DNA of 64,000 bases, taken from positions 1-64,000 of the forward strand of contig JAWKVM010000036.1 in assembly GCA_041398025.1 (NCBI GenBank). Direction: 5' to 3'. The stretch comes from JANQPX01 sp041398025 (GTDB lineage Bacteria > Pseudomonadota > Alphaproteobacteria > Geminicoccales > Geminicoccaceae). Numbering within the stretch: the first letter of the stretch is position 1; the number at the start of each line of letters is the position of its first letter. The notes beneath the pieces were generated by a model. The model was not told where the DNA came from. It ran no database searches and was given only the letters and a program-made list of their open reading frames with translations. The position numbers were made by a program, and so were the translations under genes. Below are positions 8,532 through 16,784 of this stretch, piece after piece.

Positions 8532-9368
8532 TCACAGCAAGCGTGTCTCACCGTCTACCAATCTTTTCCAACCTTGATAGAAGTGCTCATGCACTGCCGC
8601 CATCGTCTTGAAAAAGAACAACTGACCAACGTCGGTGAAAGCCTCGCTGTGTTGCTCGACGAGACGGCTGCGAACTTTTTCAAGCGCTTCATCTGTCTCA
8701 AAGACCGAGAGAATTCGCGCTCCGAAGGCAAAGCCATAGGTGCGCTGGATTGCTTGCGATCTAAGGGCCGGAGGATACGCCAGCAACTTTTTGACCACAC
8801 GATCGGGCCGGTTGCCCATGTTCATCTCAAGCACATAAAGGCGCTGTGTGCCTGCGCCATCGGTATAGACGAATACAGCGTCCGGAACGATGTTCCGCTT
8901 CCCCGTAGAGATCGTCGTTTTGTAGGAGGGGCGACCTCCCTTCTTCCCACCTGGAACCGGGTCGTAGTCTGCGTGGTACCAATCGACGTTCACAAAAGCG
9001 ATCTCTGCCCATTGCCGCAACGCGATGTGAAAATCGACGCATGCCACACGATGGTCAAAATCCTGCTTGGCAGGTTCATCCGCGGTAGGGGCAATCAACT
9101 CTCCTTCAGCAAGCATCTTCCCGAAATGCCTCTGAGCTCCCCGTGGAGTGAGCCAGTGCAGGTAGGGGCGAGGCGGTCGGTGATCGTCTCGAAAACGCTT
9201 GATAACAGCCGGTGTGCGGCGTGCTAGGGCTCGAAGGCGCTCATTCAGATATGAATAGTCACGGGTAACGCCCAACCGAAGCATCTGCTGCGGTGTCAGA
9301 TAGCGATACGTGGCAAGGGCCTCTAAGATCGCCGTCTCAACGGGAAGTCTGTTTGGATCAGATGGCAC
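8532..9368 (-). CDS. Replication-relaxation family protein
   Basis: 278 residues from a GTG at 9368, one base after the stop of the ATPase gene upstream (TGA-C-GTG), so translation is probably coupled. The N-terminus has a winged-helix look (LEALATYRYLTPQQMLRLG, with Y-x-x-L-N-x-RL-x-AL after it), and a later YLHWLTPRGAQRHFG segment fits the replication-relaxation (PF13814) family found on plasmids and conjugative elements. The family is thought to bind DNA near transfer or replication origins. Its pairing with a coupling-protein ATPase supports a role in DNA processing for transfer. Neither relaxase nor mating-channel genes are present in the window. Confidence 0.75.
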   Translation of the reverse strand: MPSDPNRLPVETAILEALATYRYLTPQQMLRLGVTRDYSYLNERLRALARRTPAVIKRFRDDHRPPRPYLHWLTPRGAQRHFGKMLAEGELIAPTADEPAKQDFDHRVACVDFHIALRQWAEIAFVNVDWYHADYDPVPGGKKGGRPSYKTTISTGKRNIVPDAVFVYTDGAGTQRLYVLEMNMGNRPDRVVKKLLAYPPALRSQAIQRTYGFAFGARILSVFETDEALEKVRSRLVEQHSEAFTDVGQLFFFKTMAAVHEHFYQGWKRLVDGETRLL

Positions 9369-9369
9369 G

Positions 9370-11256
9370 TCAATTCAGTTGCAGATGTTTGGGTATTCCA
9401 TCGTTCTCGACGGATTCTGGGGCATCTTTTGCCCCTGCATCATCACCAGGGATGGCTTGCGCTTTCTTTGTTATGGCTGAGCGATAATACCGATCTATCT
9501 GTTGTCCAACCCGACGCTCCCACGTCTCAGGTGCCATCGCATGCCTTTTGCCTACGACCGCATCGGAGGCATAGAGCTTGAATACCGGTGATACTCCGAT
9601 CCGAACGAAAAATTGTCCGGTATCGATCCTGGCAAATTCGCTTGTTTCGAACGGAAAGAGCGACGCAGTGACGTGATGCCGTTGCGGTTCGATAACGCCA
9701 GCGATTTTAGTCCGGGTCATTCCCCCGACCACATTCCGAAGATCATTGTCCATGCCATCACCAACGTTTTGCTGGCAGAGCGTACAATACGATTCGAACT
9801 TCCGACATTCCTTGAGGAGCTTCTCGATGCTCGGACTGATGAAATTGTGACACTCATCGACGATGAGATGGAATGGTACCACTGGAGTTCCTTCTTCGTA
9901 TTCCTTGATGCGGCGAACCGCGATGCCCTGGATCATTGCTACGATGAGCCGACCGAAAGCTTGAAGCTCTTCTTCGCCTATCCGACCAACCGCCAGATCG
10001 AAAAGGATGATCTTCCGCTCGTTGATGGCCTCTTCGAGATGGAGCGTGCTCTTGCCGCAGGTCAGCTCCTCAAAGATGCCTGTGCTCAGAAGATTTTGGA
10101 GCTTCTTGTGCAACGATGTCTTGGTGACCTTAAGCGTCTCGTCACGGTAAAATTGTGATTCAAAAAAACGAGCGTTCGTATCATCGTGGTGTCGCTGAGC
10201 TCCGAAGTCGACCAAATCGCGATTGTTCGCGTCGTCGAAAAACCTCAACAGATCAAGGAAGGTTGCACCTCTCTTATCAAGGAGCGTCATGATGCAGGGG
10301 CGCAGCAACGAGCGCATCGGGGTTGTGAACGCTCCCCCTCCTTCCATCGTGATGATCTGCTCAAAAGCGTTGAAGAGCTGCTGAGCGGTTTGTCGTTTCG
10401 CAAGGATACCATCACGGGTGGTGTCAGCTGGCTTCACGCCGTAGATCTCAAACGGATTGATGGTAGGCACCATGCCGGAGCGAAGATCGAGCTTTAAGAA
10501 AACCAATCGTTCAGCGCCAGTTCCAACGAATTCTGGCCAATGAGCTATCTGATCGACGAATTCTCCAGCCGGATCAAGAACAACCACCGCGGCACTTTTG
10601 GGCTGCAGCACATAGCTTCGAATGATGGTCTTGAGCAGCTCGGTCTTTCCTGATCCGATCGTTCCGAGAACGTAGGTGTTTCTCCGTCGCTGCTGCTCGG
10701 GGAAATAAACCGGCTGATGCTCGTTAAAAAGACGGGCAAGTTCAGGTAGAACATCGCGGATGTAGTTCCCGTAACCTTCTGCATCCTGCGTATAGCGATC
10801 TATTGAATAAAGACAAACGAACTGCTGTTCAATCGGAGACAAGGATGGCTCAGCGTGGCGACTGATCTGACGTGCTCGGCTCTGCAACGACAGAATATTT
10901 TTACAATTATACAAGAACGCTTTGTAAGTCAGGAAATCATACTGATATTCACGCGGGAAGCCATAAACCTGCCTGCGATACGCATCTACTACGGCTTCAA
11001 TGGTGGCCTCGTTATCTCCAATCTTGAAGGTGCCTAGGTAGTGATAGATCTCCGGATCTATCCCCTGCTTCACCTCCGGCTCGAACCCTAGGCCCAACCG
11101 CTTGCACGCCACGCGCCTGAGGGTGCCCATATCGATTGCAGGCGATGCTTCTTCCTGCTTCATGGCATTGAGCGCAGCAACTGAAGGGGGCTGGGTAAGG
11201 AGGTCATGCACTCCTTGCCCTCGCAGAAGGTTTTTGATCTTCGGATCATCAAGCAC
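9370..11256 (-). CDS. TraD/VirD4-like DNA-transfer ATPase
   Basis: 628 residues from a GTG at 11256. Walker A is LGTIGSGKTELL at about residues 197-208, preceded by YFPEQQRRRNTYV as in coupling proteins that bind DNA. A Walker B-type segment LIVDECHNFISP is near 470. The region GIDPEIYHYLGTF is N-terminal to the motor domain. No clear transmembrane helices are visible at the N-terminus, unlike canonical TraD or VirD4, so it resembles the soluble HerA/TraD-like ATPases of mobile elements. The expected activity is ATP-driven pumping of DNA. It forms a two-gene unit with the replication-relaxation gene downstream. Confidence 0.8.
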   Translation of the reverse strand: MLDDPKIKNLLRGQGVHDLLTQPPSVAALNAMKQEEASPAIDMGTLRRVACKRLGLGFEPEVKQGIDPEIYHYLGTFKIGDNEATIEAVVDAYRRQVYGFPREYQYDFLTYKAFLYNCKNILSLQSRARQISRHAEPSLSPIEQQFVCLYSIDRYTQDAEGYGNYIRDVLPELARLFNEHQPVYFPEQQRRRNTYVLGTIGSGKTELLKTIIRSYVLQPKSAAVVVLDPAGEFVDQIAHWPEFVGTGAERLVFLKLDLRSGMVPTINPFEIYGVKPADTTRDGILAKRQTAQQLFNAFEQIITMEGGGAFTTPMRSLLRPCIMTLLDKRGATFLDLLRFFDDANNRDLVDFGAQRHHDDTNARFFESQFYRDETLKVTKTSLHKKLQNLLSTGIFEELTCGKSTLHLEEAINERKIILFDLAVGRIGEEELQAFGRLIVAMIQGIAVRRIKEYEEGTPVVPFHLIVDECHNFISPSIEKLLKECRKFESYCTLCQQNVGDGMDNDLRNVVGGMTRTKIAGVIEPQRHHVTASLFPFETSEFARIDTGQFFVRIGVSPVFKLYASDAVVGKRHAMAPETWERRVGQQIDRYYRSAITKKAQAIPGDDAGAKDAPESVENDGIPKHLQLN

Positions 11257-11489
11257 TTATATGTACCCCTTCTATAGCCCTCGTATGTACGCCCTTATGT
11301 GCACCACTCCAAGAATCGAAATAATCCTTTCTACTCAATGCATTAACTTGATGAAAACCCACCACTTCTTAAAAAAAGAAAGAATATATCTGTATAGTTG
11401 TGGTAGGCGTTGCGCGCGGTTGTAGGTAGGTGGGTAGTCGGGCGTTCGGTGGCTTCGTTGTGATTATGGAACAAGACCGATGGGAGTTC

Positions 11490-11628
11490 CATCTCAACGT
11501 TTTCCGTTGCTTTCTCTGTATTGCCTGGCAAACGCGGAACGTCCGTCAAGTCCGCTTCGCTCCCTTTGACTGACGTCCTTATGCGTTTGCTTTCTTGGCA
11601 TAAGAAAGCAACGGAAAACGTTGAGATG
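11490..11628. repeat. 139-bp extended palindrome with 26-bp perfect arms
   Basis: The 26-bp arm at 11490-11515 (CATCTCAACGTTTTCCGTTG continuing to CTTTCT) is repeated exactly inverted at 11603-11628. Inside it, GCAAACGC (11528-11535) pairs with GCGTTTGC (11583-11590), and GGAACGTCCGTCAAG pairs imperfectly with CTTTGACTGACGTCC. A local hairpin CTTTCTT/AAGAAAG overlaps the right arm. The single strand would fold as one long hairpin with a small apical loop. It lies between the divergent ATPase gene and a small ORF. It could be a transfer or replication origin, a small transposable relic or a structured RNA. The rest of 11257-11674 shows no gene. Confidence 0.75.
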
Positions 11629-11674
11629 AAATTTGACATTTCAGAAATCCGTGGTCGATTGTGTTCTTTGAAAA

Positions 11675-11884
11675 ATGAATATTGACATTACCAATTTCAC
11701 GTTGCGCAACATGGAAATTCTATCCGATCCTATCGCATGCATAGCGGTAGCAAATCTGACATTCATTGTGATCTCGTTCATCAATCAAATCAGGGTGGAG
11801 CGAGATATCTTCTGGCTCGAAGGAATGATGAATGTACAGGGAGACATGCTGCAAAGCATGTTTGACGAGCTGATCAAAAAATAG
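11675..11884 (+). CDS. Small single-pass membrane protein, hypothetical
   Basis: 69 residues from the ATG at 11675. One hydrophobic stretch (about 20-37, ACIAVANLTFIVISF) is followed by a charged amphipathic tail. There is no clear ribosome site in front of the ATG. A hairpin follows the stop within ten bases, which favours a real transcript. No homologue recognised. Confidence 0.4.
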   Translation: MNIDITNFTLRNMEILSDPIACIAVANLTFIVISFINQIRVERDIFWLEGMMNVQGDMLQSMFDELIKK

Positions 11885-11892
11885 ATGTAGAA

Positions 11893-11933
11893 ACGAGAAA
11901 AGGCAGGAGCCGATTTCTCCTGCCTCGTTCTCG
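11893..11933 (+). terminator. Stem-loop after small ORF
   Basis: CGAGAAAAGGCAGGAG pairs with CTCCTGCCTCGTTCTCG around a 7-base loop, with a small internal bulge. A T-run is lacking, so termination efficiency is unclear. Confidence 0.5.
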
Positions 11934-11960
11934 ATTATTAGCCTTTACGCAAAGAGCTAT

Positions 11961-12314
11961 ATGAAGCTTACCACAAAACTACAATACAAAAAATTGTTGG
12001 AGAATGGCCAGATGCAGAAGTCAGCTTCTGAACGTGACCAAGCTTGCGACTTCAAACCTGTTGTGAAGCTGTTCACACCAGACGCCGGAGCAATTTGGTT
12101 GCTGAGCGAAATTGACCCCGATGATCGAGACATCGCATTCGGTCTCTGCGATTTAGGACTTGGCTTTCCGGAATTGGGAACGGTTAGCCTAAAGGAGCTG
12201 CAGGAAGTCAGAGGCAAGCTTGGACTGCCCGTCGAGCGCGACCGCCATTGGAAGGCAGACAGAACCATCAGCGAATATGCCAACGATGCAAGACACCATG
12301 GGCATATCCGTTAG
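11961..12314 (+). CDS. DUF2958 domain protein
   Basis: 117 residues from the ATG at 11961. Nearly the whole length matches the DUF2958 pattern: DFKPVVKLFTPDAGAIWLLS, then DIAFGLCDLGLGFPELG, then a V-x-L-x-EL-x-x-VRG-x-LGLP-(V/I)ERD segment. The family occurs mostly on plasmids and integrative elements and has no established biochemical role. Its presence agrees with a mobile-element origin for this part of the window. Confidence 0.9.
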   Translation: MKLTTKLQYKKLLENGQMQKSASERDQACDFKPVVKLFTPDAGAIWLLSEIDPDDRDIAFGLCDLGLGFPELGTVSLKELQEVRGKLGLPVERDRHWKADRTISEYANDARHHGHIR

Positions 12315-12329
12315 ATACTCGATGCTCCG

Positions 12330-12358
12330 GCTCCGGCCGGAGCTCCCCTTCTGGGGGA
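12330..12358 (+). terminator. GC-rich palindromes after DUF2958 gene
   Basis: GCTCCGGCCGGAGC (12330-12343) is a perfect 14-bp palindrome, directly followed by a TCCCC/GGGGA hairpin. The pair sits just after the DUF2958 stop and may end its transcript; no T-run follows. Confidence 0.3.
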
Positions 12359-12541
12359 CTGCCAATCTCTCTCAGAACACGGGAAACAGAAAACGAGATG
12401 GAGAGCCTTTGCTCTATACGTGACCCTCGGCAAAGCATGCCTCTTTGTGCGGTGGCCCTCTTCTCACACTAAGCATGGAGGACATGAAAGAAGAATCCTT
12501 CAGAATGATATTCACAGAAAATCAGCTCGCCACCATCGGCG

Positions 12542-12832
12542 TCAGGCGTATTCGGTCTTCACCGTTAGCTTTCTCAAATAAGCGTCTAGCTCTTCGCGTG
12601 AGTACAGAATTTTCCGTCCAAATCGGACAAACGGAGGACCTTTCCGCCTTGCACGAAGCATCTGCAAATGCTGTATCATGCACCCTAAGTATTCTGAAGC
12701 CTGATTGGGGCTAAGCCACGCTCGATCAGCAACGGATTCCAAGTTATTTCTGATAGCTTGGTTTACCGCGCGTTCGATGAGATCTTTTAGCCTAGCCATC
12801 GTTGAGCAGATTCCCAAAATCATAGCTTCCAT
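12542..12832 (-). CDS. Excisionase-like helix-turn-helix protein
   Basis: Up to 96 residues; a later ATG at 12799 is an alternative start because ribosome sites are weak for both. Residues about 42-90 carry the MerR/excisionase-type domain (WLSPNQASEYLG, a recognition helix, then GPPFVRFGRKILYSREELDA) of the HTH_17/AlpA type. Such proteins bend DNA at attachment sites or regulate integrase genes. The integrase at 14,739-15,929 is the likely partner. Confidence 0.75.
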   Translation of the reverse strand: MEAMILGICSTMARLKDLIERAVNQAIRNNLESVADRAWLSPNQASEYLGCMIQHLQMLRARRKGPPFVRFGRKILYSREELDAYLRKLTVKTEYA

Positions 12833-13020
12833 ATATTTAAATAATACCTAGGCAAAACTTACGGCTCAACAATTAAATGCTTGATTTTATTCCATTTCTC
12901 ATGTGTTGATTGCACATGTTCTGTGTGATCGACGTCACTGCAAGGAAGGTTTGGCTCATCCAAAATGAGAGTTAGAAAACACTTAGTATTTCACATTTCA
13001 TTTTGGTATGAGGTCGGAAA

Positions 13021-13569
13021 ATGCAAGCACCAGGAAAGCGTTGGCAGCAAGCTGGCATTATTGCAGCGGTGGTCGGTACTATGGTTGCGGTTATTGCTTA
13101 CTTGTTTCCCAACGAGATCAAAACGCCTCCCCCTATTTTGAAAGACAAGCTTGTTCTTGATCGAAAAGTTTTCGGCATCGAAATGCCAAATTTCGTTGAT
13201 CGAAATAAGCCGCGAGGATCGATTGTTTTTGCGCCGACAGAAGAAATCAACCGATCAGGAGTCGTCACCGCATACCTTGATCTGCGACCGGAAGGTGGTG
13301 GGCAGTGGGAGAAGACAGAACTTTACGAGCTCGGGAAAATCCCGACGAATATGAAACTTTGTGATATTGAAGGAGCGGAGTTCAACAGGGACTCAGGTAG
13401 ATTTTGGTTTGGACTGCAAGCCCATTGCGTTCCGAAGGACGCTGGCTCCTCGGGTCACCTGAATGCACCTTGCAGCTATAACCTTGAAAACAGCACTATT
13501 TGGGTGACCTTAGGACCTGGTGAGCAGGTTGTTGCCCAGCTCGCCGAACAAGGTAAGACATGCAACTAG
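13021..13569 (+). CDS. Anchored extracytoplasmic protein, unknown
   Basis: 182 residues from the ATG at 13021, with GAGG about 8 bases upstream. Residues about 10-28 (AGIIAAVVGTMVAVIAYLF) form one membrane anchor, leaving about 150 residues probably outside the cytoplasm, with four cysteines in the last 75. The body has alternating beta-type sequence and no motif I recognise. It converges on the TIR-domain gene, leaving only about 90 bases between the two stops. Confidence 0.65.
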   Translation: MQAPGKRWQQAGIIAAVVGTMVAVIAYLFPNEIKTPPPILKDKLVLDRKVFGIEMPNFVDRNKPRGSIVFAPTEEINRSGVVTAYLDLRPEGGGQWEKTELYELGKIPTNMKLCDIEGAEFNRDSGRFWFGLQAHCVPKDAGSSGHLNAPCSYNLENSTIWVTLGPGEQVVAQLAEQGKTCN

Positions 13570-13660
13570 ACTATCTAGCTCTATTTGGCCAAACAGGTCA
13601 CGTTGGGAGCGTGTGGTCCACGAACAGCGAGGTATACAATATACAACTCGCTGATAGTCA

Positions 13661-14662
13661 CTAGCGATCATCTACTGAAATGTTCTCATCTGGATCACAC
13701 GAAGATAACTTGTTTATTTCTTCGCGCGTGAGGGGCTGATGATTGTCATTTGTCCCAACTGTAGCAACGTAAATATCATTGCTATTGCTTGGTACATTTC
13801 TCCATGCTGCATTTAGCGGCACTCCGCCAACCTGTTTTAGAGCCACGCCGCTATCCACCAACATCCGAGCGATTTGCTTTACAGCATTTACATCCTCGGT
13901 GGCTTGCCCGCAATAAATTGTATTAGTCTTTGTGTCACTATTCCGGAATTTTTCCTGCGCAGGAGGAAGTATTACTAGTTTGTATCCAAACCCATTATTT
14001 TTCAAAGTTGACTGTACGCTGGGGCCGTCACCTGTTTTCTTGTAGTATTTTATCTCTTTAGCATTATTTTGAATAGCATATGTCGTATTGTTTCCTGGCG
14101 GGAGATCGTCTGATTGGTGATCGGTAATGAAGAATAAGATAACAGATCCAACGATAAAGAGAGTTGCTATTGAAATGCCATGAACAGAGCTAATCCATTC
14201 TCTCAACGATAGTTTTTTTGTGGTTTTTCTTGGGGTATGGCTCGTGGCATTATTCGAAGATATATCCGTACTAACTCCGATGCTATCTCTCAAGCTATCA
14301 ATCAGCATTTTGCAAGCTGTCTCATGTTCGGCAGGCTGGCATCCGTGGAATTGAATAGCGTTGACGCTTCGAAATCCGAGAGGCGGAGCAATGTTATCAA
14401 TCATCAGAGGGACAAGAATTCCCCGATCCAGCCCGACCTGAGCTTCTTCGATAACCCAATTAGAAGTAATTGAATGGAAAGACCAAGCGACAACAATGCA
14501 TCTAGCCTCTTGAAGCTCTTGATCTATGCGATTGCGAAAATATTCTCCACCTAAGATGCTTGTATCCCAGAAGACTGACCAGTCATTATGCTCAATTAGA
14601 TGCACCAACGGCAGAATCCGGCTTTGGTCTTCTCGTGCGTAGCTAAAAAAAATATCTGCCAT
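13661..14662 (-). CDS. TIR-domain protein with transmembrane anchor and C-terminal LytR_C/SPOR-like domain
   Basis: 333 residues from the ATG at 14662, taken because the TIR fold begins there (MADIFFSYAREDQSR); the frame stays open to a TTG inside the integrase end. Residues 1-125 are a TIR domain: FFSYAR at 5-10, FWDTSILGGEYF at 31-42, and the conserved S-x-W-x-x-x-E segment (SNWVIEEA) with W69 and E73, the position of the catalytic glutamate in NAD-cleaving TIRs. A single membrane helix is at about 162-180. The C-terminal 150 residues contain a YKLVILPP strand and resemble small extracytoplasmic LytR_C or SPOR-like folds; this last match is tentative. NADase activity is inferred only from the retained glutamate. 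Confidence 0.8.
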   Translation of the reverse strand: MADIFFSYAREDQSRILPLVHLIEHNDWSVFWDTSILGGEYFRNRIDQELQEARCIVVAWSFHSITSNWVIEEAQVGLDRGILVPLMIDNIAPPLGFRSVNAIQFHGCQPAEHETACKMLIDSLRDSIGVSTDISSNNATSHTPRKTTKKLSLREWISSVHGISIATLFIVGSVILFFITDHQSDDLPPGNNTTYAIQNNAKEIKYYKKTGDGPSVQSTLKNNGFGYKLVILPPAQEKFRNSDTKTNTIYCGQATEDVNAVKQIARMLVDSGVALKQVGGVPLNAAWRNVPSNSNDIYVATVGTNDNHQPLTREEINKLSSCDPDENISVDDR

Positions 14663-14738
14663 GCCAATTCTCAGGGGCAACTCATGCGTTGGAGCCGCTG
14701 TGATTGCGGCGGAATCTTGAGGCGGAATATAGTGATTA

Positions 14739-15929
14739 TTAGAGCGTTTGGACAACCGGAGGCAAGATGGACCTGGTCACACGCTCTTGACATGCTTTCA
14801 GGTGCTCGATCAGGGATGTCTCGTGGATGTATCCTCCGGTCACCCCCGGCAGCTTGTGGTTCATGAGCAGCGCGATATCCATCTCATTCAGGCCTGCAGC
14901 CTTCGCGAAGGTGGCATAGCTGTGGCGTAGGACATGAGGCGGTGGGAGACCTCGTTTCGTCTCTTTTGGCTCAGTGACATGCCCTTCTTTGCTTTCGGCT
15001 GGCCAGATCCACGGTGAGCGTGGAAAGGGCTTCTCGTTTCCTTCTTGTCGCGCTCTCAGGAGACCGAGGAGATATCCGCTGAGCGGCATATGGAACGCAC
15101 GGTCTTCCCCACCCTTAGGTTTCGGCACGAACAAACAGCGCTTGTTCCAGTCGACATGCTCCCACCTTGCGGTGACCGCAGCCGTCCGTCTCATCCCCGT
15201 GAGAAGAAGAAACTTGTGCAAGTCGCGACGGATCGGATTTTCGAGCGCCTCGACCTTCTGCCACCAGTCAGCCAGGTCATCAGGCGCGATTGCTTCATTG
15301 CGCCGTTTTTCTCTGTTAAACGTCACGGCGACGACAGGGTTGGCAGGCAGATGATCGTCAACCTTCAGAGCGAGGTTGTACGCGGCACGGAGCGCTCGCA
15401 TGGCGCGATTGGCAATGTAGGGGCCGTGCTTTTTCGTTATCTCGATGTGTCTTTCTCTCACGCGACGACGGTCGCCACCGATCTCCGAGAGCGCTTTATG
15501 CTTCCAATCTTGAAAATACCGAAGGTCATACGTGAAATCAGCAACCGTCCGATCCGATCGGCCACGTGTCTTGAGCGAGGCTTCATATTCGCGCCACTGA
15601 TCACCGAGTGTCAGTTCGTCGATCATATGCGGCTTGTTCGGGTCGACACCTTGCTGGATCAGACGGATCGCTTCGAGTGCCTTTTCTCTGGCCACGCGAA
15701 GGGGCATGATCCCGACACGACCGATCGTATGCCGAACGCTTCGAACAAGCGTCCTCCGTCCACGAGGGCCTTGCCAGAGATCACGCTGAACAGCCCATGA
15801 AGCCGATCTTTTGTTGACGATAACGACGAAGCCTTTCAGTTCCGTATCACGAACGACGTATCCTCTGCCTTCAGCCGAAGGAAGGTCTTTCACGTTCGCC
15901 TCAGTGAACTTTCGCGGCCTGAGATCCAT
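14739..15929 (-). CDS. int: Tyrosine integrase
   Basis: 396 residues from the ATG at 15929 (MDLRPRKF), chosen over a GTG five codons upstream because GGAAGAG lies just before the ATG. It has a DUF4102-like N-terminus with the arm-binding segment ending DTELKGFVV, a core-binding region, and the catalytic domain. The catalytic residues R247 (TGMRR), H332 and R335 (HVLRHSYAT), H358 (MNHK) and Y367 (GGYIH) are all present, so it is probably active. It lies immediately inside the tRNA-Thr attachment copy and is transcribed away from it. Confidence 0.92.
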   Translation of the reverse strand: MDLRPRKFTEANVKDLPSAEGRGYVVRDTELKGFVVIVNKRSASWAVQRDLWQGPRGRRTLVRSVRHTIGRVGIMPLRVAREKALEAIRLIQQGVDPNKPHMIDELTLGDQWREYEASLKTRGRSDRTVADFTYDLRYFQDWKHKALSEIGGDRRRVRERHIEITKKHGPYIANRAMRALRAAYNLALKVDDHLPANPVVAVTFNREKRRNEAIAPDDLADWWQKVEALENPIRRDLHKFLLLTGMRRTAAVTARWEHVDWNKRCLFVPKPKGGEDRAFHMPLSGYLLGLLRARQEGNEKPFPRSPWIWPAESKEGHVTEPKETKRGLPPPHVLRHSYATFAKAAGLNEMDIALLMNHKLPGVTGGYIHETSLIEHLKACQERVTRSILPPVVQTL

Positions 15930-16066
15930 TTTGCTCTTCCGCACCGTTTCCGCACCGTGTATCAGCTTATTTCAGATGCTCTTATTTGCTGATCGTGAAT
16001 CAGAAATGTATAAAAATCAATGTGATGAAGGTGATATGCGTTCCCATTTTCATTCACAACTTTTAA

Positions 16067-16111
16067 TTCGTAATCAGTAGGTCGTAGGTTCAATTCCTAT
16101 CTCCGGCACCA
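16067..16111 (+). other. 3' half of tRNA-Thr(CGT): attachment-site copy at island end
   Basis: The sequence reads as the 3' part of a tRNA. The anticodon loop TTCGTAA (CGT, Thr) is at 16067-16073, the 3' anticodon strand TCAGT at 16074-16078, variable bases AGGTC, and the T-arm GTAGG-TTCAATT-CCTAT at 16084-16100. The acceptor strand CTCCGGC, discriminator A and CCA follow, to 16111. The bases upstream do not pair with TCAGT and no D-arm is present, so the gene is not complete. This is what remains on the distal side when an element integrates into the 3' half of a tRNA gene. Confidence 0.8.
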
Positions 16112-16784
16112 AAGTTTTCAATAGGTTAGGGCTATATTCTGTCAATCGGTGTGGAGGCTGGCAACCATATGGCAACCACCCGGCGGGCAATCCGCTGATT
16201 CTAGCTGACAGCGTGAGCCTCGATCTTTCCCTTCAACTGCGTCAGCATGTTCAATCTCTCGATGTCCTTCTCGGCGCCGCCAAAGGCCGGGAGCGTGTCC
16301 TGGCCCGAGGAAGTGCTTCCAGGGAGCATAGCCACGGTAGCCCCCCATTTACATGCCCTCTTGGAAGGCAAACGCATGATCACAGGAAACATCGGCCTTG
16401 GCGGCCGGCATGTGGCGATACCGCTGATGGGTGTGTCGGCTTGAGATTGTCCGAGCTTTGGCGCAAAATTACTACCATTTCGGGCTCAAAATAGATGAGA
16501 CTGGCGTTTCAGCTCTCCAGCGGTAAGCCGCCACAAAGTCGCCGGAAGGGATGTGCCACGAGCGGACAAAGAGACAACGTTCCCTTTAGAAAGGGAATCT
16601 TTCCATGCATTGCCCGATTTTTTGGGTCGGCAACATCCATTGAATTTTCATGGTCGACGTTACCCCTATGCTCGACACGCCAGGGAAGTTTATCACAATT
16701 GTCGGATGGACTGGTTGAGGCTTTGGCAGTTCGATCGTTGTGACGAATGTGAGTGAGTGAATTTCCTGCGATGGGGTGAGGATC
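16112..16784. other. Gap without a supported gene
   Basis: About 670 bases between the island end and the regulator gene. Short frames exist on both strands but none has a credible start or recognisable content. The promoter of the LuxR-type gene must lie near the right end. Confidence 0.45.

Noticed and set aside
9613..10158. Plus-strand frame of 181 codons
   Set aside because: Antisense to the TraD-like ATPase gene, which has Walker motifs.
11490..11628. Integron attC site
   Set aside because: The arms read TCTCAAC and GTTGAGA, each off the RYYYAAC/GTTRRRY consensus by one base at the outer position, and no integron integrase or cassette array is present.
16067..16111. Complete tRNA gene
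   Set aside because: No D-arm, no 5' acceptor strand, and bases upstream do not pair with the 3' anticodon strand.
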